Below, in pieces: positions 7,554 through 14,716 of a stretch of 32,989 nucleotides of DNA; the first letter of the stretch is position 1; every line of letters starts with the position of its first letter. The DNA is taken from the NCBI GenBank assembly GCA_002068015.1, contig MVRV01000098.1, forward strand, positions 1 to 32,989, written 5' to 3'. Both the position numbers and the translations under genes were made by a program. Below the pieces are notes generated by a model that was not told the origin of the DNA, searched no databases, and saw nothing but the letters and a program-made list of their open reading frames with translations. The stretch comes from Smithella sp. PtaU1.Bin162 (GTDB lineage Bacteria > Desulfobacterota > Syntrophia > Syntrophales > Smithellaceae).

Positions 7554-8525
7554 TTATTCAATAGGTACCGCTGTTGCAGAAACGATGTCGGCAATTACCG
7601 CCTCATCGGTTTTTCCGCGCAGGCGGGCTTCCGTCGTGAGGAAAAGCCGGTGCGCCAAAACAGGAACGGCCAGCGTCTTGACATCATCGGGAATGACGAA
7701 AGTTCGTCCTTCCACCGCGGCGTGCGCCTGTGCGGCAGCCTGCAGCCCTAAGCTGGCCCGCGGAGACGCTCCCAGTTTTACATCTTTATGCAATCTGGTC
7801 TTTCTGACTAACTCTACGGCATATTTCACGACGTCGGCACTCACATGAATGTGCCGGCAGATTTTTATGAGCTCCATGAGTTCAGCGGCATTGGTTATTT
7901 TCTCCAGACTGTCCAGAGGATTTTCTTCCTGAAAGCGGGACAGTATTTTTTCTTCTTCCTGCTCATCGGGATAACCGATTCTCAAACGGATCAGGAACCG
8001 GTCCAGCTGCGCTTCCGGAAGGGGGAATGTCCCTTCCAGCTCTATGGGATTCTGGGTCGCGATAATGAGAAACGGCCGCGGCAGAAGGAGGGTCGCGAGA
8101 TCAACGGTAATCTGATGTTCCTGCATCGCCTCCAGAAGGCAGGACTGGGTACGGGGCATGGCACGGTTAATTTCATCAACAACAACAATATTGGCCATGA
8201 TCGGCCCGGGATGAAACATGAATTCGGCCGTTTTCTGATTAAAATAATTGACGCCGGTAATATCGGAAGGCAGAAGATCAGGAGTACATTGTATCCTTTT
8301 AAAAGAACAGCCCAGCGACTTGGTCGCCGCCTTGGCCATCATGGTTTTCCCCAAACCCGGTACATCTTCAATCAGAATATGCCCTTCACTCAGGAGAGCA
8401 ACAAAGATGAGCTTGATGGTTTCTTCCTTATTGACTATTACCTGCTCCACATTATTGATGAATTTTTTCGACGCAGCGTTAATCCGCTCAATATCCTGAG
8501 AGCTGACAGGCCTCGATGGCGGCAT
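7554..8525 (-). CDS. MoxR-family AAA+ ATPase
   Basis: A 323-residue MoxR ATPase (AAA_3), a chaperone-like ATPase that usually remodels or activates partner proteins containing VWA or DUF58 domains. Walker A is GLGKT (57-61), Walker B VVVDEIN (114-120), sensor-1 Asn159 lies in ATQNP, and the MoxR hallmark EGTFPLPEAQLDRF is at 164-177. The lid domain fills the C-terminal third. The ATG at 8525 has GGAGGAG just upstream and lies 4 nt after the DUF4129 membrane-protein gene. MoxR is the last gene of the unit here, although it more often comes first in such operons. The clear terminator at 7515-7546 follows. Family assignment is firm; the client is presumably the upstream DUF58 protein. Confidence 0.93.
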   Translation of the reverse strand: MPPSRPVSSQDIERINAASKKFINNVEQVIVNKEETIKLIFVALLSEGHILIEDVPGLGKTMMAKAATKSLGCSFKRIQCTPDLLPSDITGVNYFNQKTAEFMFHPGPIMANIVVVDEINRAMPRTQSCLLEAMQEHQITVDLATLLLPRPFLIIATQNPIELEGTFPLPEAQLDRFLIRLRIGYPDEQEEEKILSRFQEENPLDSLEKITNAAELMELIKICRHIHVSADVVKYAVELVRKTRLHKDVKLGASPRASLGLQAAAQAHAAVEGRTFVIPDDVKTLAVPVLAHRLFLTTEARLRGKTDEAVIADIVSATAVPIE

Positions 8526-8529
8526 AAAA

Positions 8530-9921
8530 TTATCTCCTCCTTCTTTTGAAAAACAGCAGTTTTTTACGCTGTTTAATTTTCTTATAACTTTCCCAAACCT
8601 GTTTGCGGGTATCTTCCGTTAACCGGATTTCACCGTAACGAACCTGAACAAACTGCTCGGTGATGAAACCAATCTCTGCGGCGGCTTCCGGAAGCCAGAA
8701 GCTGAGCTGGGGATAGAGTTCGGCGGGCGTGGCGGAAACTTTTTTCCGGCAGCCGGACATCGCCGCCCATCTTAAAATCTGCCCGTAGACAAACTTCATG
8801 GTTAAGGAATCATTATGGCGACCCCGCCTGCGAATATAAAGCCACTGCATTTTTCTCATAAAAGCCGCTGCAGAATTTTTAATCAGCACAAAAATATTTT
8901 TCAGATAAGAACTATTCAGTTTATGTACATCCGCCGGAATTCCCTTTTTACGGCGGCGAATACTTTCCGCTATCTGCCGGGAAACGCTCCAGAGAGCGGC
9001 TGCAATCATTGATATAAAAAGACCGCCGACAAGCATCTGCAGCCACTTGCGTACGGCGGGAGGGATGTTGAATAAATTGGCGATCACCGCCGGATCTCCC
9101 GGTGTTTTGGGAGCGGAAGGCGGAGGCGGAGGGAGTACGGCATCCGATCCCGAAAAAAAACCGGCCAGAAAACGCATTACCTGCATAATTAAATTCAGAA
9201 TAAAATTTAAAACACTTTTCCCGGCCAGATAAAGTTTCGCGGCTAAAGCCGGATTGAAGATAACCGCAAGGCTGAGGCCGCTGATCACCGTCAACCCAAC
9301 GCAGATCAAAGCGGCAAGATCGATCACTACGGAAAAGCCTTCCGTCGACGCCAATCGTTCCCGCCGGGAAAAAAACAAACTGATCAGGCCGCAGACGAAA
9401 AAAATAATCACCGGCGCAAAATAATTTTTATCCACTCCTGCTACGGCATGGAAAAAAAAGATTACCAGAAACATTAAAAATCCAAACTGAAATTCAGCCA
9501 GACATTGCTCAAAGCCCACTGCCATTGAGGCCAGCCGCAACCCCTGATACCAGTAAATTGCCGTAACAATTATAACAGACAGGCCCAGGAATATATCGGG
9601 GGCACCGCCCGTCATTATATGCGCGGAGGATATAAGCGGAACAGCCAGATTAAACGGCCAGACGGCAACAAAAAGAAAAGCAACGGCAAGACAATTGAGA
9701 ATTACACGCCCGACAAGAAACCGCAGGGTATGCACGGCCGCCACGTTTAGCAGCAGGGAAGCGAAATAGACCGGCACAATGTTCCATACGGAAATTTTTC
9801 CACCCAGAGCATAACTGAAAAGCAAATCCGCTCCGCAGAAAAGCCAGGAAACCTGCAAAGCGGAAAGAAATGCAATCCGCGCCAGATGCAGAAAAATATC
9901 TTTTATTGTTGAGGCTCGCAT
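8530..9921 (-). CDS. Multi-spanning membrane protein with C-terminal DUF4129-like domain
   Basis: A 463-residue protein. About eight hydrophobic helices fill residues 10-250, then a proline-rich linker with five consecutive prolines (about 264-275), one more membrane segment (about 297-315), a basic cytoplasmic stretch and a C-terminal domain (about 370-450). That domain has the pattern of DUF4129: a Cys-Arg-Lys-Lys turn, a TPAEL-like helix, then FVQVRYGEI. DUF4129 is often found at the end of TgpA-type transglutaminases; the transglutaminase domain itself is absent here. The gene overlaps the end of the DUF58 gene by 19 nt and is followed after 4 nt by moxR, so the three products are probably made together and work as one membrane-associated complex. 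Biological process unknown. Confidence 0.75.
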   Translation of the reverse strand: MRASTIKDIFLHLARIAFLSALQVSWLFCGADLLFSYALGGKISVWNIVPVYFASLLLNVAAVHTLRFLVGRVILNCLAVAFLFVAVWPFNLAVPLISSAHIMTGGAPDIFLGLSVIIVTAIYWYQGLRLASMAVGFEQCLAEFQFGFLMFLVIFFFHAVAGVDKNYFAPVIIFFVCGLISLFFSRRERLASTEGFSVVIDLAALICVGLTVISGLSLAVIFNPALAAKLYLAGKSVLNFILNLIMQVMRFLAGFFSGSDAVLPPPPPSAPKTPGDPAVIANLFNIPPAVRKWLQMLVGGLFISMIAAALWSVSRQIAESIRRRKKGIPADVHKLNSSYLKNIFVLIKNSAAAFMRKMQWLYIRRRGRHNDSLTMKFVYGQILRWAAMSGCRKKVSATPAELYPQLSFWLPEAAAEIGFITEQFVQVRYGEIRLTEDTRKQVWESYKKIKQRKKLLFFKRRRR

Positions 9922-11162
9922 TGGATATAACCGTTTAAAATTTCGTATTTGTAAACAGGCACTTCTCCCTGCAGCGGGTTATCTTTCCCGCCCGCAGGAT
10001 TAAACACCAGAACTTTGTAACCTGCCTGCCGGAGGTTTAATATGGAAAGGCGCACCGCTTCGTTGAATTGTACTGCGGCAAAAATGAAGGTCGTTCCTCC
10101 GCGCAATTGATTCAGTATTGAGGGGAAAAAATCCTGCCATGATTTCCCGGCCCGGAAATTTACTTTGGCCAAAGCTGTAAGCAGAATATCAATTCCGTCA
10201 ATATTGCCGTCCGGCAATATTGATACGGGCTTTCCGGTATCCGCCGAAGCGCAGTTGGAAAAAAGCCCCACGGAATTTCCCTCACTGACTGATTTGTGGG
10301 CAAGCGCCGCCAGGACGCAAATTGCCGTTTCCCATTCTTCCTTACCGGCAAATTCTTCCCGCGGTAAAAACAGAGTCAATTGTCCCGTCGTTGTAGGTTC
10401 AAACACTTTTACCTGAAGACGGTCACGTCTGGCGCTGGCCCTCCAGTGAATATGCCGGAATTCATCGCTGACGCAATAATCACGTACTCCCATGGTACGG
10501 GTATGATCATGAAAAAGCTGCTCCCTGAAAGATACGCCGCCGGTCGGATACAGCGAAAGTATGTTCAGATCTTTCAGCGGATAAAGCCGCGGATATACAA
10601 TTATCGCCTCTTCGCTGGGAAATCGTGCCTTCTGTTCATAAAGGCCGAACATGTCGCCGGAAATCAGGGTAAGATTTTTTAATGGATAGTAACCGCGCCT
10701 CCGGCAGAGAAACGAGGGCCGGAATCGCGCGGCGCTGAAGGAATTCAAAGAAAAATCAAAAGCAAGCTCCGGCACCGGAGAAGAATCATCAATTCCGTTG
10801 TCGGCCGTCATTGTCAAGCTGCGGGAAACGGCAATTTCAGCATGCGCCCAGAACAGCGGAATAATTTTTTTATTGGCAATCTCAATATTAATTGCCGCAG
10901 AATCATCAGGAAAAAAATGCCTTTGCGACAATGACAAATTGCAGTGAACCTTACTCAGCATGGATTGACTGATAATCTTGGCAATGAACGCCAGCGCCAG
11001 GAGAAGGCTGATTCCAACGGTAAAAGAGTGAAAATTCTGAACCAGCGCGATAAAAAGAACACCGGACAAAAAAATAATACTTCCCCGATAAAACAAAATA
11101 CCTGTAGGTTCTGATTCGGTTTTAGTCTTTGGTAAAGAAGTCAATATTCTTGTTGTCTTCAT
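9903..11162 (-). CDS. DUF58 domain protein
   Basis: A 419-residue protein with two N-terminal membrane segments (about 26-45 and 49-65), a middle beta-rich region and the DUF58 core. The diagnostic stretch runs from RDYCVSDEFR (228-237) through HIHWRASARR (238-247) to VKVFEP (251-256). DUF58 proteins resemble VWA domains and are almost always encoded with MoxR ATPases, as here. The ATG at 11162 lies inside the end of the TetR gene (41-nt overlap), and no strong ribosome-binding site precedes it. Either translation is coupled to the TetR gene or a later non-ATG start is used. The downstream gene overlaps by 19 nt. Confidence 0.85.
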   Translation of the reverse strand: MKTTRILTSLPKTKTESEPTGILFYRGSIIFLSGVLFIALVQNFHSFTVGISLLLALAFIAKIISQSMLSKVHCNLSLSQRHFFPDDSAAINIEIANKKIIPLFWAHAEIAVSRSLTMTADNGIDDSSPVPELAFDFSLNSFSAARFRPSFLCRRRGYYPLKNLTLISGDMFGLYEQKARFPSEEAIIVYPRLYPLKDLNILSLYPTGGVSFREQLFHDHTRTMGVRDYCVSDEFRHIHWRASARRDRLQVKVFEPTTTGQLTLFLPREEFAGKEEWETAICVLAALAHKSVSEGNSVGLFSNCASADTGKPVSILPDGNIDGIDILLTALAKVNFRAGKSWQDFFPSILNQLRGGTTFIFAAVQFNEAVRLSILNLRQAGYKVLVFNPAGGKDNPLQGEVPVYKYEILNGYIQCEPQQ

Positions 11163-11844
11163 TTAAACCGTTCTGATCCGGGAAAAAACTTTTTTCGGGG
11201 CTCATTTCCACCGGGTTTTTTTTCAGACCATGGATAAAAATATTCAGACTGTCTTTGACCATGGTATGTATCTTGGCTGCGCGCTTCTCCTCTGTCCCCG
11301 TAAAGAGATAAAAAGAAATAATTCCGTTGAGTAAACCCCAAATGGCATTCTGACCGTGGCGTACATTAATTGCTGATGAAAATTCACCCGCATCAATACC
11401 TTTTTGCAGTATCTCGCCAATGATCCGGATATTATCATTGGCACTGGAAAACAAATGTCGGCTCTGTTCTTCGGTCAGGGTCATCTGATCAGCCCTGATG
11501 AGATAAGACATAAATATTCTAAACAACTCATTATCATAAAGAAAATAATCAACGTAAATCCGGGCATAATCAAGCAATAGCTCCGTCGCCGACATATTAT
11601 TTTGAAAGAAATTGCTTATCCTTTTGTGAAATTCTGCATTATCGGCAATTAATACCTGGAGATAGATTTCTTCTTTGCTGTCAAAATACAGATAAACGGA
11701 ACCCTTGCCGATTTCAGCCTGGGCGGCAATACTGTCCACCGTTACCGCTTTAAAACCTTTTTCAAAAAACAGCTTGCGGGCGGCATTTAAAATCGCGCTT
11801 TTCCGGGTTTCCTTCTTTTTTTTTCTTCTTTCTTCCAGGCTCAC
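11122..11844 (-). CDS. TetR/AcrR family transcriptional regulator
   Basis: A 240-residue TetR-type repressor. The DNA-binding domain is at residues 15-61 and ends in the classic pattern IGKGSVYLYFDSKEEIYLQVL (position 45 onward). The remaining 180 residues are a helical ligand-binding and dimerisation domain with no recognisable signature. The start is a GTG at 11844 with AAGGA upstream. The C-terminus is an unusually polar tail that overlaps the start of the DUF58 gene, so the regulator is likely cotranscribed with the DUF58/DUF4129/MoxR genes and may control them. Some TetR proteins of this shape (FadR, PsrA) sense acyl-CoAs, which would suit the neighbouring metabolism, but nothing in the sequence proves it. 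Confidence 0.9.
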   Translation of the reverse strand: MSLEERRKKKKETRKSAILNAARKLFFEKGFKAVTVDSIAAQAEIGKGSVYLYFDSKEEIYLQVLIADNAEFHKRISNFFQNNMSATELLLDYARIYVDYFLYDNELFRIFMSYLIRADQMTLTEEQSRHLFSSANDNIRIIGEILQKGIDAGEFSSAINVRHGQNAIWGLLNGIISFYLFTGTEEKRAAKIHTMVKDSLNIFIHGLKKNPVEMSPEKSFFPDQNGLNEDNKNIDFFTKD

Positions 11845-12318
11845 TTTCCGGTTTCCTTTTTATCTCTTGCGGTACTTTTCATTTCCGCTGCAGATCATTT
11901 TTCACAACAAATAAGGCCAGGACAAAACAATTCTAACCCGAAACACCGGTTTCCGCCTCCTGAGCTCCCTCATCGCGCTGCTTTTCCGGAAAAAGAAAAT
12001 CAGCCTGCTCCAACATTAAGAAATACGCCCAGCTCCTGCATGTAAAGGCATGAGATTTTTTTACTTCACGGCAATGACATCTGTGGCTTTTTCCAAGGTC
12101 GCAGAATTGTTTTAAGAGGCGTAAAGTCGGCTCCTGGCTTCAGTTTTTCCCTGACCATTAGTCGCGTTTTGACTATATTATATTCATCCCGGTGTCAAGA
12201 AAAAACAACCCCGAAACCCGGATCAGTTATGCAGTTCCCGGATAAATGTTTTAACATCGGATTATCGGACACAAACTCCCGTAATGGAAATTGGGAGAGG
12301 CTCCGTTATCTTCGGAGA
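11845..12318. other. 474-bp intergenic region with a relic-like Cys/His-rich frame
   Basis: No standard gene. On the minus strand 68 codons are open from 12139 to the TAG at 11933; this is entered separately as a possible gene relic. A nested hairpin lies at the right edge (12278-12329) and overlaps the stop codon of the VWA gene. The TetR promoter must lie at the left side, but no convincing -35/-10 pair was found. Confidence 0.5.
11933..12139 (-). pseudogene. Open frame without start codon, Cys/His-rich; possible gene relic
   Basis: After an in-frame TGA (12140-12142), 68 sense codons run to a TAG (11933-11935). The translation has protein-like composition, with Cys13, Cys21, Cys23 and Cys34 and several histidines around GKSHRCHCREVKKSHAF, which could suggest a metal-binding fold. 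There is no ATG, GTG or TTG until residue 42, so the intact 5' part is missing or frameshifted. An ATG in another frame (about 12161) with a plausible N-terminus ends within 31 codons. It may instead be chance, or a structured non-coding element. No family recognised. Confidence 0.25.
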
Positions 12319-12329
12319 TTAATTACGGG
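12278..12329 (-). repeat. Nested inverted repeat at the end of the VWA gene
   Basis: CCCGTAAT (12278-12285) pairs with ATTACGGG (12322-12329), and inside it CTCCG (12301-12305) pairs with CGGAG (12313-12317). The outer right arm overlaps the last codons of the VWA-protein gene. There is no U-tract, so a terminator or an mRNA 3'-end stabiliser are both possible. Confidence 0.35.
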
Positions 12330-13512
12330 ACATTAAATGTTTAACCGCTTTTTCCAGACCATCCAGCGAAAGTTCAAACATCGGGAATATCTGCCGGATA
12401 CTATGAATGGTCCATGTCCGATCCCACATATCCTGCGCTACGGGATTGAACCAGACCGCATGCCGGAATATTCTGGCCAGATCTTTTAAATATTCAATAC
12501 TGGCACGGGAATAGCTCTGATTAAAGTAAATAACACCCGAGGGATCCAGAAGCTCATAGGGGGCCATGGAGGCATCGCCGACAATAACCAACCTTGTCTC
12601 CGGATCGCTGCGGACAAAATCTTCAACCGGTATCGGTTTTTTGTGTCGCTCCGGATCCTGCCACACATTCTTATAAATAGTATTGTGGAAATAATAAATT
12701 TCGAGTTCCTTGAATTGAAAATTAACATAATGAAAAAGAATCTGCACCAGCTCCACATAAGGATCCATCGACCAGCCGCCGTTGTCGATAAGAAGCTTCA
12801 CTTTCAGGCGGTCGGCCAGGTGACGGTCGAACACAATCTCAATTTCACCGGCATTGCGCATTGTCGAATAAATTGTTTTATCAATGTTTACGACATCGCG
12901 CGGTCCGGAGGGGACAAGATGCTTCAGTCTTTTAAGGGCTTCGCCTATTTGCGAGGGGGTAATCGGTCCTTCCTGGGAATAATTTCGATAACGCCTTTCG
13001 AGCGCCACTTTAATCGCCGACTTGTTAGCCGACGATCCGCCTATGCGCATGCCGCCGGGATGAAATCCCGAATGGCCGACAGGAGAAGTACCTTTCGTTC
13101 CAATCCAGTAGTTGCCGCCGGAATGGGCTTCGGTTTGTTCCTTTAACCTTTCGCGAAAATAATTCAGTAATTCTTCCGGAGTCATTTCCTGAATTTTGTC
13201 TTCTGGTATTCCCAAAGCACCCGCCATTGCTGCCGGATTGCGCAGCCATTCCTCCAGCAAAGCGCGAGCAATTTCCGTGAGCTCGTCTTCAGTCGGTTCC
13301 GCTTCAACCACTCCGCGGAAGGCCCGGGCAAAAATCTGATCGTAAGCATCAAAATAGCGCTCGCTTTTGACGAGCAGACAGCGGGCGGCGATATAAAAAT
13401 CTTCCAGAGAGCGGATCAGCCCCAATCCCAGTGCTTTCTGCAGGCGCAAAAAGGACGTGGGAGAAACGGGAATGCCCTGATCACGCAACATGTAAAAGAA
13501 ATTCACAAACAT
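12319..13512 (-). CDS. CoxE-like VWA domain protein
   Basis: A 397-residue protein of the CoxE/VWA-containing type, normally the partner of a MoxR/CoxD-type ATPase. The N-terminal half is helical and charged (residues 1-130); a glycine-rich segment follows (132-160). The VWA domain begins at about 235. Its metal-site motif reads LLIDNGGWSMDPY (241-252), where the usual D-x-S-x-S is D243 to S248 with altered spacing and no first serine. A second VWA-type acidic position is in VGDASM (311-316). The ATG at 13512 is 12 nt after the stop of the AAA+ gene, with an AGGACGGCGGA site, so the pair is cotranscribed. In carboxydotrophs CoxDE pairs help assemble CO dehydrogenase; the client here is unknown. 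Confidence 0.85.
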   Translation of the reverse strand: MFVNFFYMLRDQGIPVSPTSFLRLQKALGLGLIRSLEDFYIAARCLLVKSERYFDAYDQIFARAFRGVVEAEPTEDELTEIARALLEEWLRNPAAMAGALGIPEDKIQEMTPEELLNYFRERLKEQTEAHSGGNYWIGTKGTSPVGHSGFHPGGMRIGGSSANKSAIKVALERRYRNYSQEGPITPSQIGEALKRLKHLVPSGPRDVVNIDKTIYSTMRNAGEIEIVFDRHLADRLKVKLLIDNGGWSMDPYVELVQILFHYVNFQFKELEIYYFHNTIYKNVWQDPERHKKPIPVEDFVRSDPETRLVIVGDASMAPYELLDPSGVIYFNQSYSRASIEYLKDLARIFRHAVWFNPVAQDMWDRTWTIHSIRQIFPMFELSLDGLEKAVKHLMSRN

Positions 13513-13524
13513 AAATCCGCCGTC

Positions 13525-14373
13525 CTATTTAATTCCTGATCCCTGATGGGTGGCCAGATAAAGATCACTGCTTTTTTTAAACAACACTCCCGCATAAGGA
13601 ATTTGTCCGCGTTTCATGTCTTTGATCTGGAAATCCGGATCAGCCTGCAGAGCCCGTATCCAGTTAATCAATTCCCGCGTGGCCGGCTTCTTCTCCACTC
13701 CGCGGACATCGCGCAATTTGTAAAAAGCGTCCAGGCAGGCTGCTGCCAGATTATCGTTTAACCCGGGAAAATGAACACCGATAATCTGCCTCATTAAATC
13801 CCGGTCGGGAAAGGCAATATGATGAAAATTACACCGTCCGAGAAAAGGATCGGACAAATCTTTTTTGGCGTTTGATGTAATTATTACAACGGGCCGGTTC
13901 CGGGCCGATATTGTTTTATCAATTTCCATAATATCAAACTGCATCTGGTCGAGAATATCCAGCATGTCATCCTGAAAATCGGTATCCGCCTTATCGATTT
14001 CATCAATCAAAAGGATCACCTTTTTTTCCGCCACAAAGGCCTGACCGATTTTGCCCATTTTGATGTATTCCTCAATATTGCTGACGTCACGTTTCGAATC
14101 GCCGAAACGGCTGTCATTGAGGCGGGTTAACGTGTCGTATTGATAAAGGGCGTCGATCAGTTTCATACTGGATTTAACATTAAGCACGATAAGCGGCATA
14201 TGCAGACTTTCCGCAATGGCATGCGCGAGCATTGTTTTTCCCGTCCCCGGCTCGCCTTTCAGCAAAAGCGGCATTTCCAGAGACATGGAAATATTTACAA
14301 TTTTAGCCAATTCTTCGTCGAGAACATAACGTGCAGCCCCACGAAACCTGGCGGGACGATTATCTGTCATCAT
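13525..14373 (-). CDS. AAA+ ATPase, MoxR/CoxD type (AAA_5)
   Basis: A 282-residue AAA+ ATPase. Walker A is GEPGTGKT (40-47), Walker B LLIDEID (121-127), sensor-1 Asn168 lies in ITSNAKKDL, and an arginine (Arg180) follows in FLGRC at the usual arginine-finger area. Length and layout match CoxD-like ATPases that act with VWA proteins, and the VWA gene follows after 12 nt. The ATG at 14373 has AAGGAGT 6 nt upstream. It is distinct from the MoxR at 7554-8525: the loop after Walker B differs and there is no EGTFPLPEAQLDRF motif. Likely role: ATP-driven maturation of a metalloenzyme or membrane complex together with the VWA protein, inferred from family knowledge. Confidence 0.9.
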   Translation of the reverse strand: MMTDNRPARFRGAARYVLDEELAKIVNISMSLEMPLLLKGEPGTGKTMLAHAIAESLHMPLIVLNVKSSMKLIDALYQYDTLTRLNDSRFGDSKRDVSNIEEYIKMGKIGQAFVAEKKVILLIDEIDKADTDFQDDMLDILDQMQFDIMEIDKTISARNRPVVIITSNAKKDLSDPFLGRCNFHHIAFPDRDLMRQIIGVHFPGLNDNLAAACLDAFYKLRDVRGVEKKPATRELINWIRALQADPDFQIKDMKRGQIPYAGVLFKKSSDLYLATHQGSGIK

Positions 14374-14439
14374 AAAAACACTCCTTTTTCATAAATTTAT
14401 ATAATTATTTTTCGGCAACCGCCAACATCGGCCTTCGGT

Positions 14440-14622
14440 TTAACCGAACAAATCCAAATATTTCCGGCAGAAAAACCCTGCCGGATTTTCTTCATCATTT
14501 TCAATTACAGCATGTACCCGGCTGCCTCGGAAGCTCATCAATTCCAGAGGTAAGCTTTGTGCGGTAGTTTCATATATCTCGTAAGCTTTGTCAATCCGGT
14601 AATGATTTTTTTTACTAGTCAT
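14440..14622 (-). CDS. Small hypothetical protein (60 aa) upstream of the AAA+/VWA pair
   Basis: A 60-residue frame from an ATG at 14622, 66 bp before the AAA+ gene on the same strand. The product is hydrophilic, with a predicted helix (RIDKAYEIYETTAQSL) and an acidic stretch (IENDEENPAG), no Cys pair and no membrane segment. The composition is protein-like and the placement suggests it is the first gene of the AAA+/VWA unit, but no strong ribosome-binding site is seen and no family is recognised. It could also be non-coding leader sequence. Confidence 0.45.
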   Translation of the reverse strand: MTSKKNHYRIDKAYEIYETTAQSLPLELMSFRGSRVHAVIENDEENPAGFFCRKYLDLFG

Positions 14623-14656
14623 TTATTCGGCATTCCGCCGTCTTTTGAAAAAAAGC

Positions 14657-14685
14657 TTGACAAAACATCTTTTCGTGCTACTTAT
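14657..14685 (+). promoter_or_regulatory. Sigma-70 promoter of the nickel-uptake operon
   Basis: A perfect -35 TTGACA (14657-14662) is followed at 16-17 nt by a weak -10 (TACTTA/ACTTAT, 14679-14685). A weak -10 behind a consensus -35 is common for regulated promoters. The -10 lies inside the candidate NikR dyad. Start codon of the first gene is about 30 nt further on. Confidence 0.55.
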
Positions 14686-14701
14686 TTTACATTCGTGACA
14701 C
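14675..14701 (+). promoter_or_regulatory. Candidate NikR operator
   Basis: GTGCTAC (14675-14681), 13 bases, then GTGACAC (14695-14701). This matches the GTGTTAC-N13/14-GTAACAC pattern that I recall for delta-proteobacterial NikR sites with one mismatch per half. It covers the -10 element and the probable start of the beta-barrel/nikMN-Q-O operon and ends 15 nt before its start codon, so nickel-loaded NikR would block transcription. The regulator gene is at 22616-23035. Confidence 0.65.
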
Positions 14702-14716
14702 TATTGGAGATTAAAA

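Noticed and set aside
7845-8549. 234-codon plus-strand frame opposite the MoxR gene
   Set aside because: Antisense shadow of a gene with all AAA+ motifs; length comes from codon usage of the true strand.
12140-12142. TGA as selenocysteine codon extending the Cys/His-rich frame
   Set aside because: Upstream of the TGA the frame meets a TAA after five codons with no start codon, so recoding would not yield a gene.
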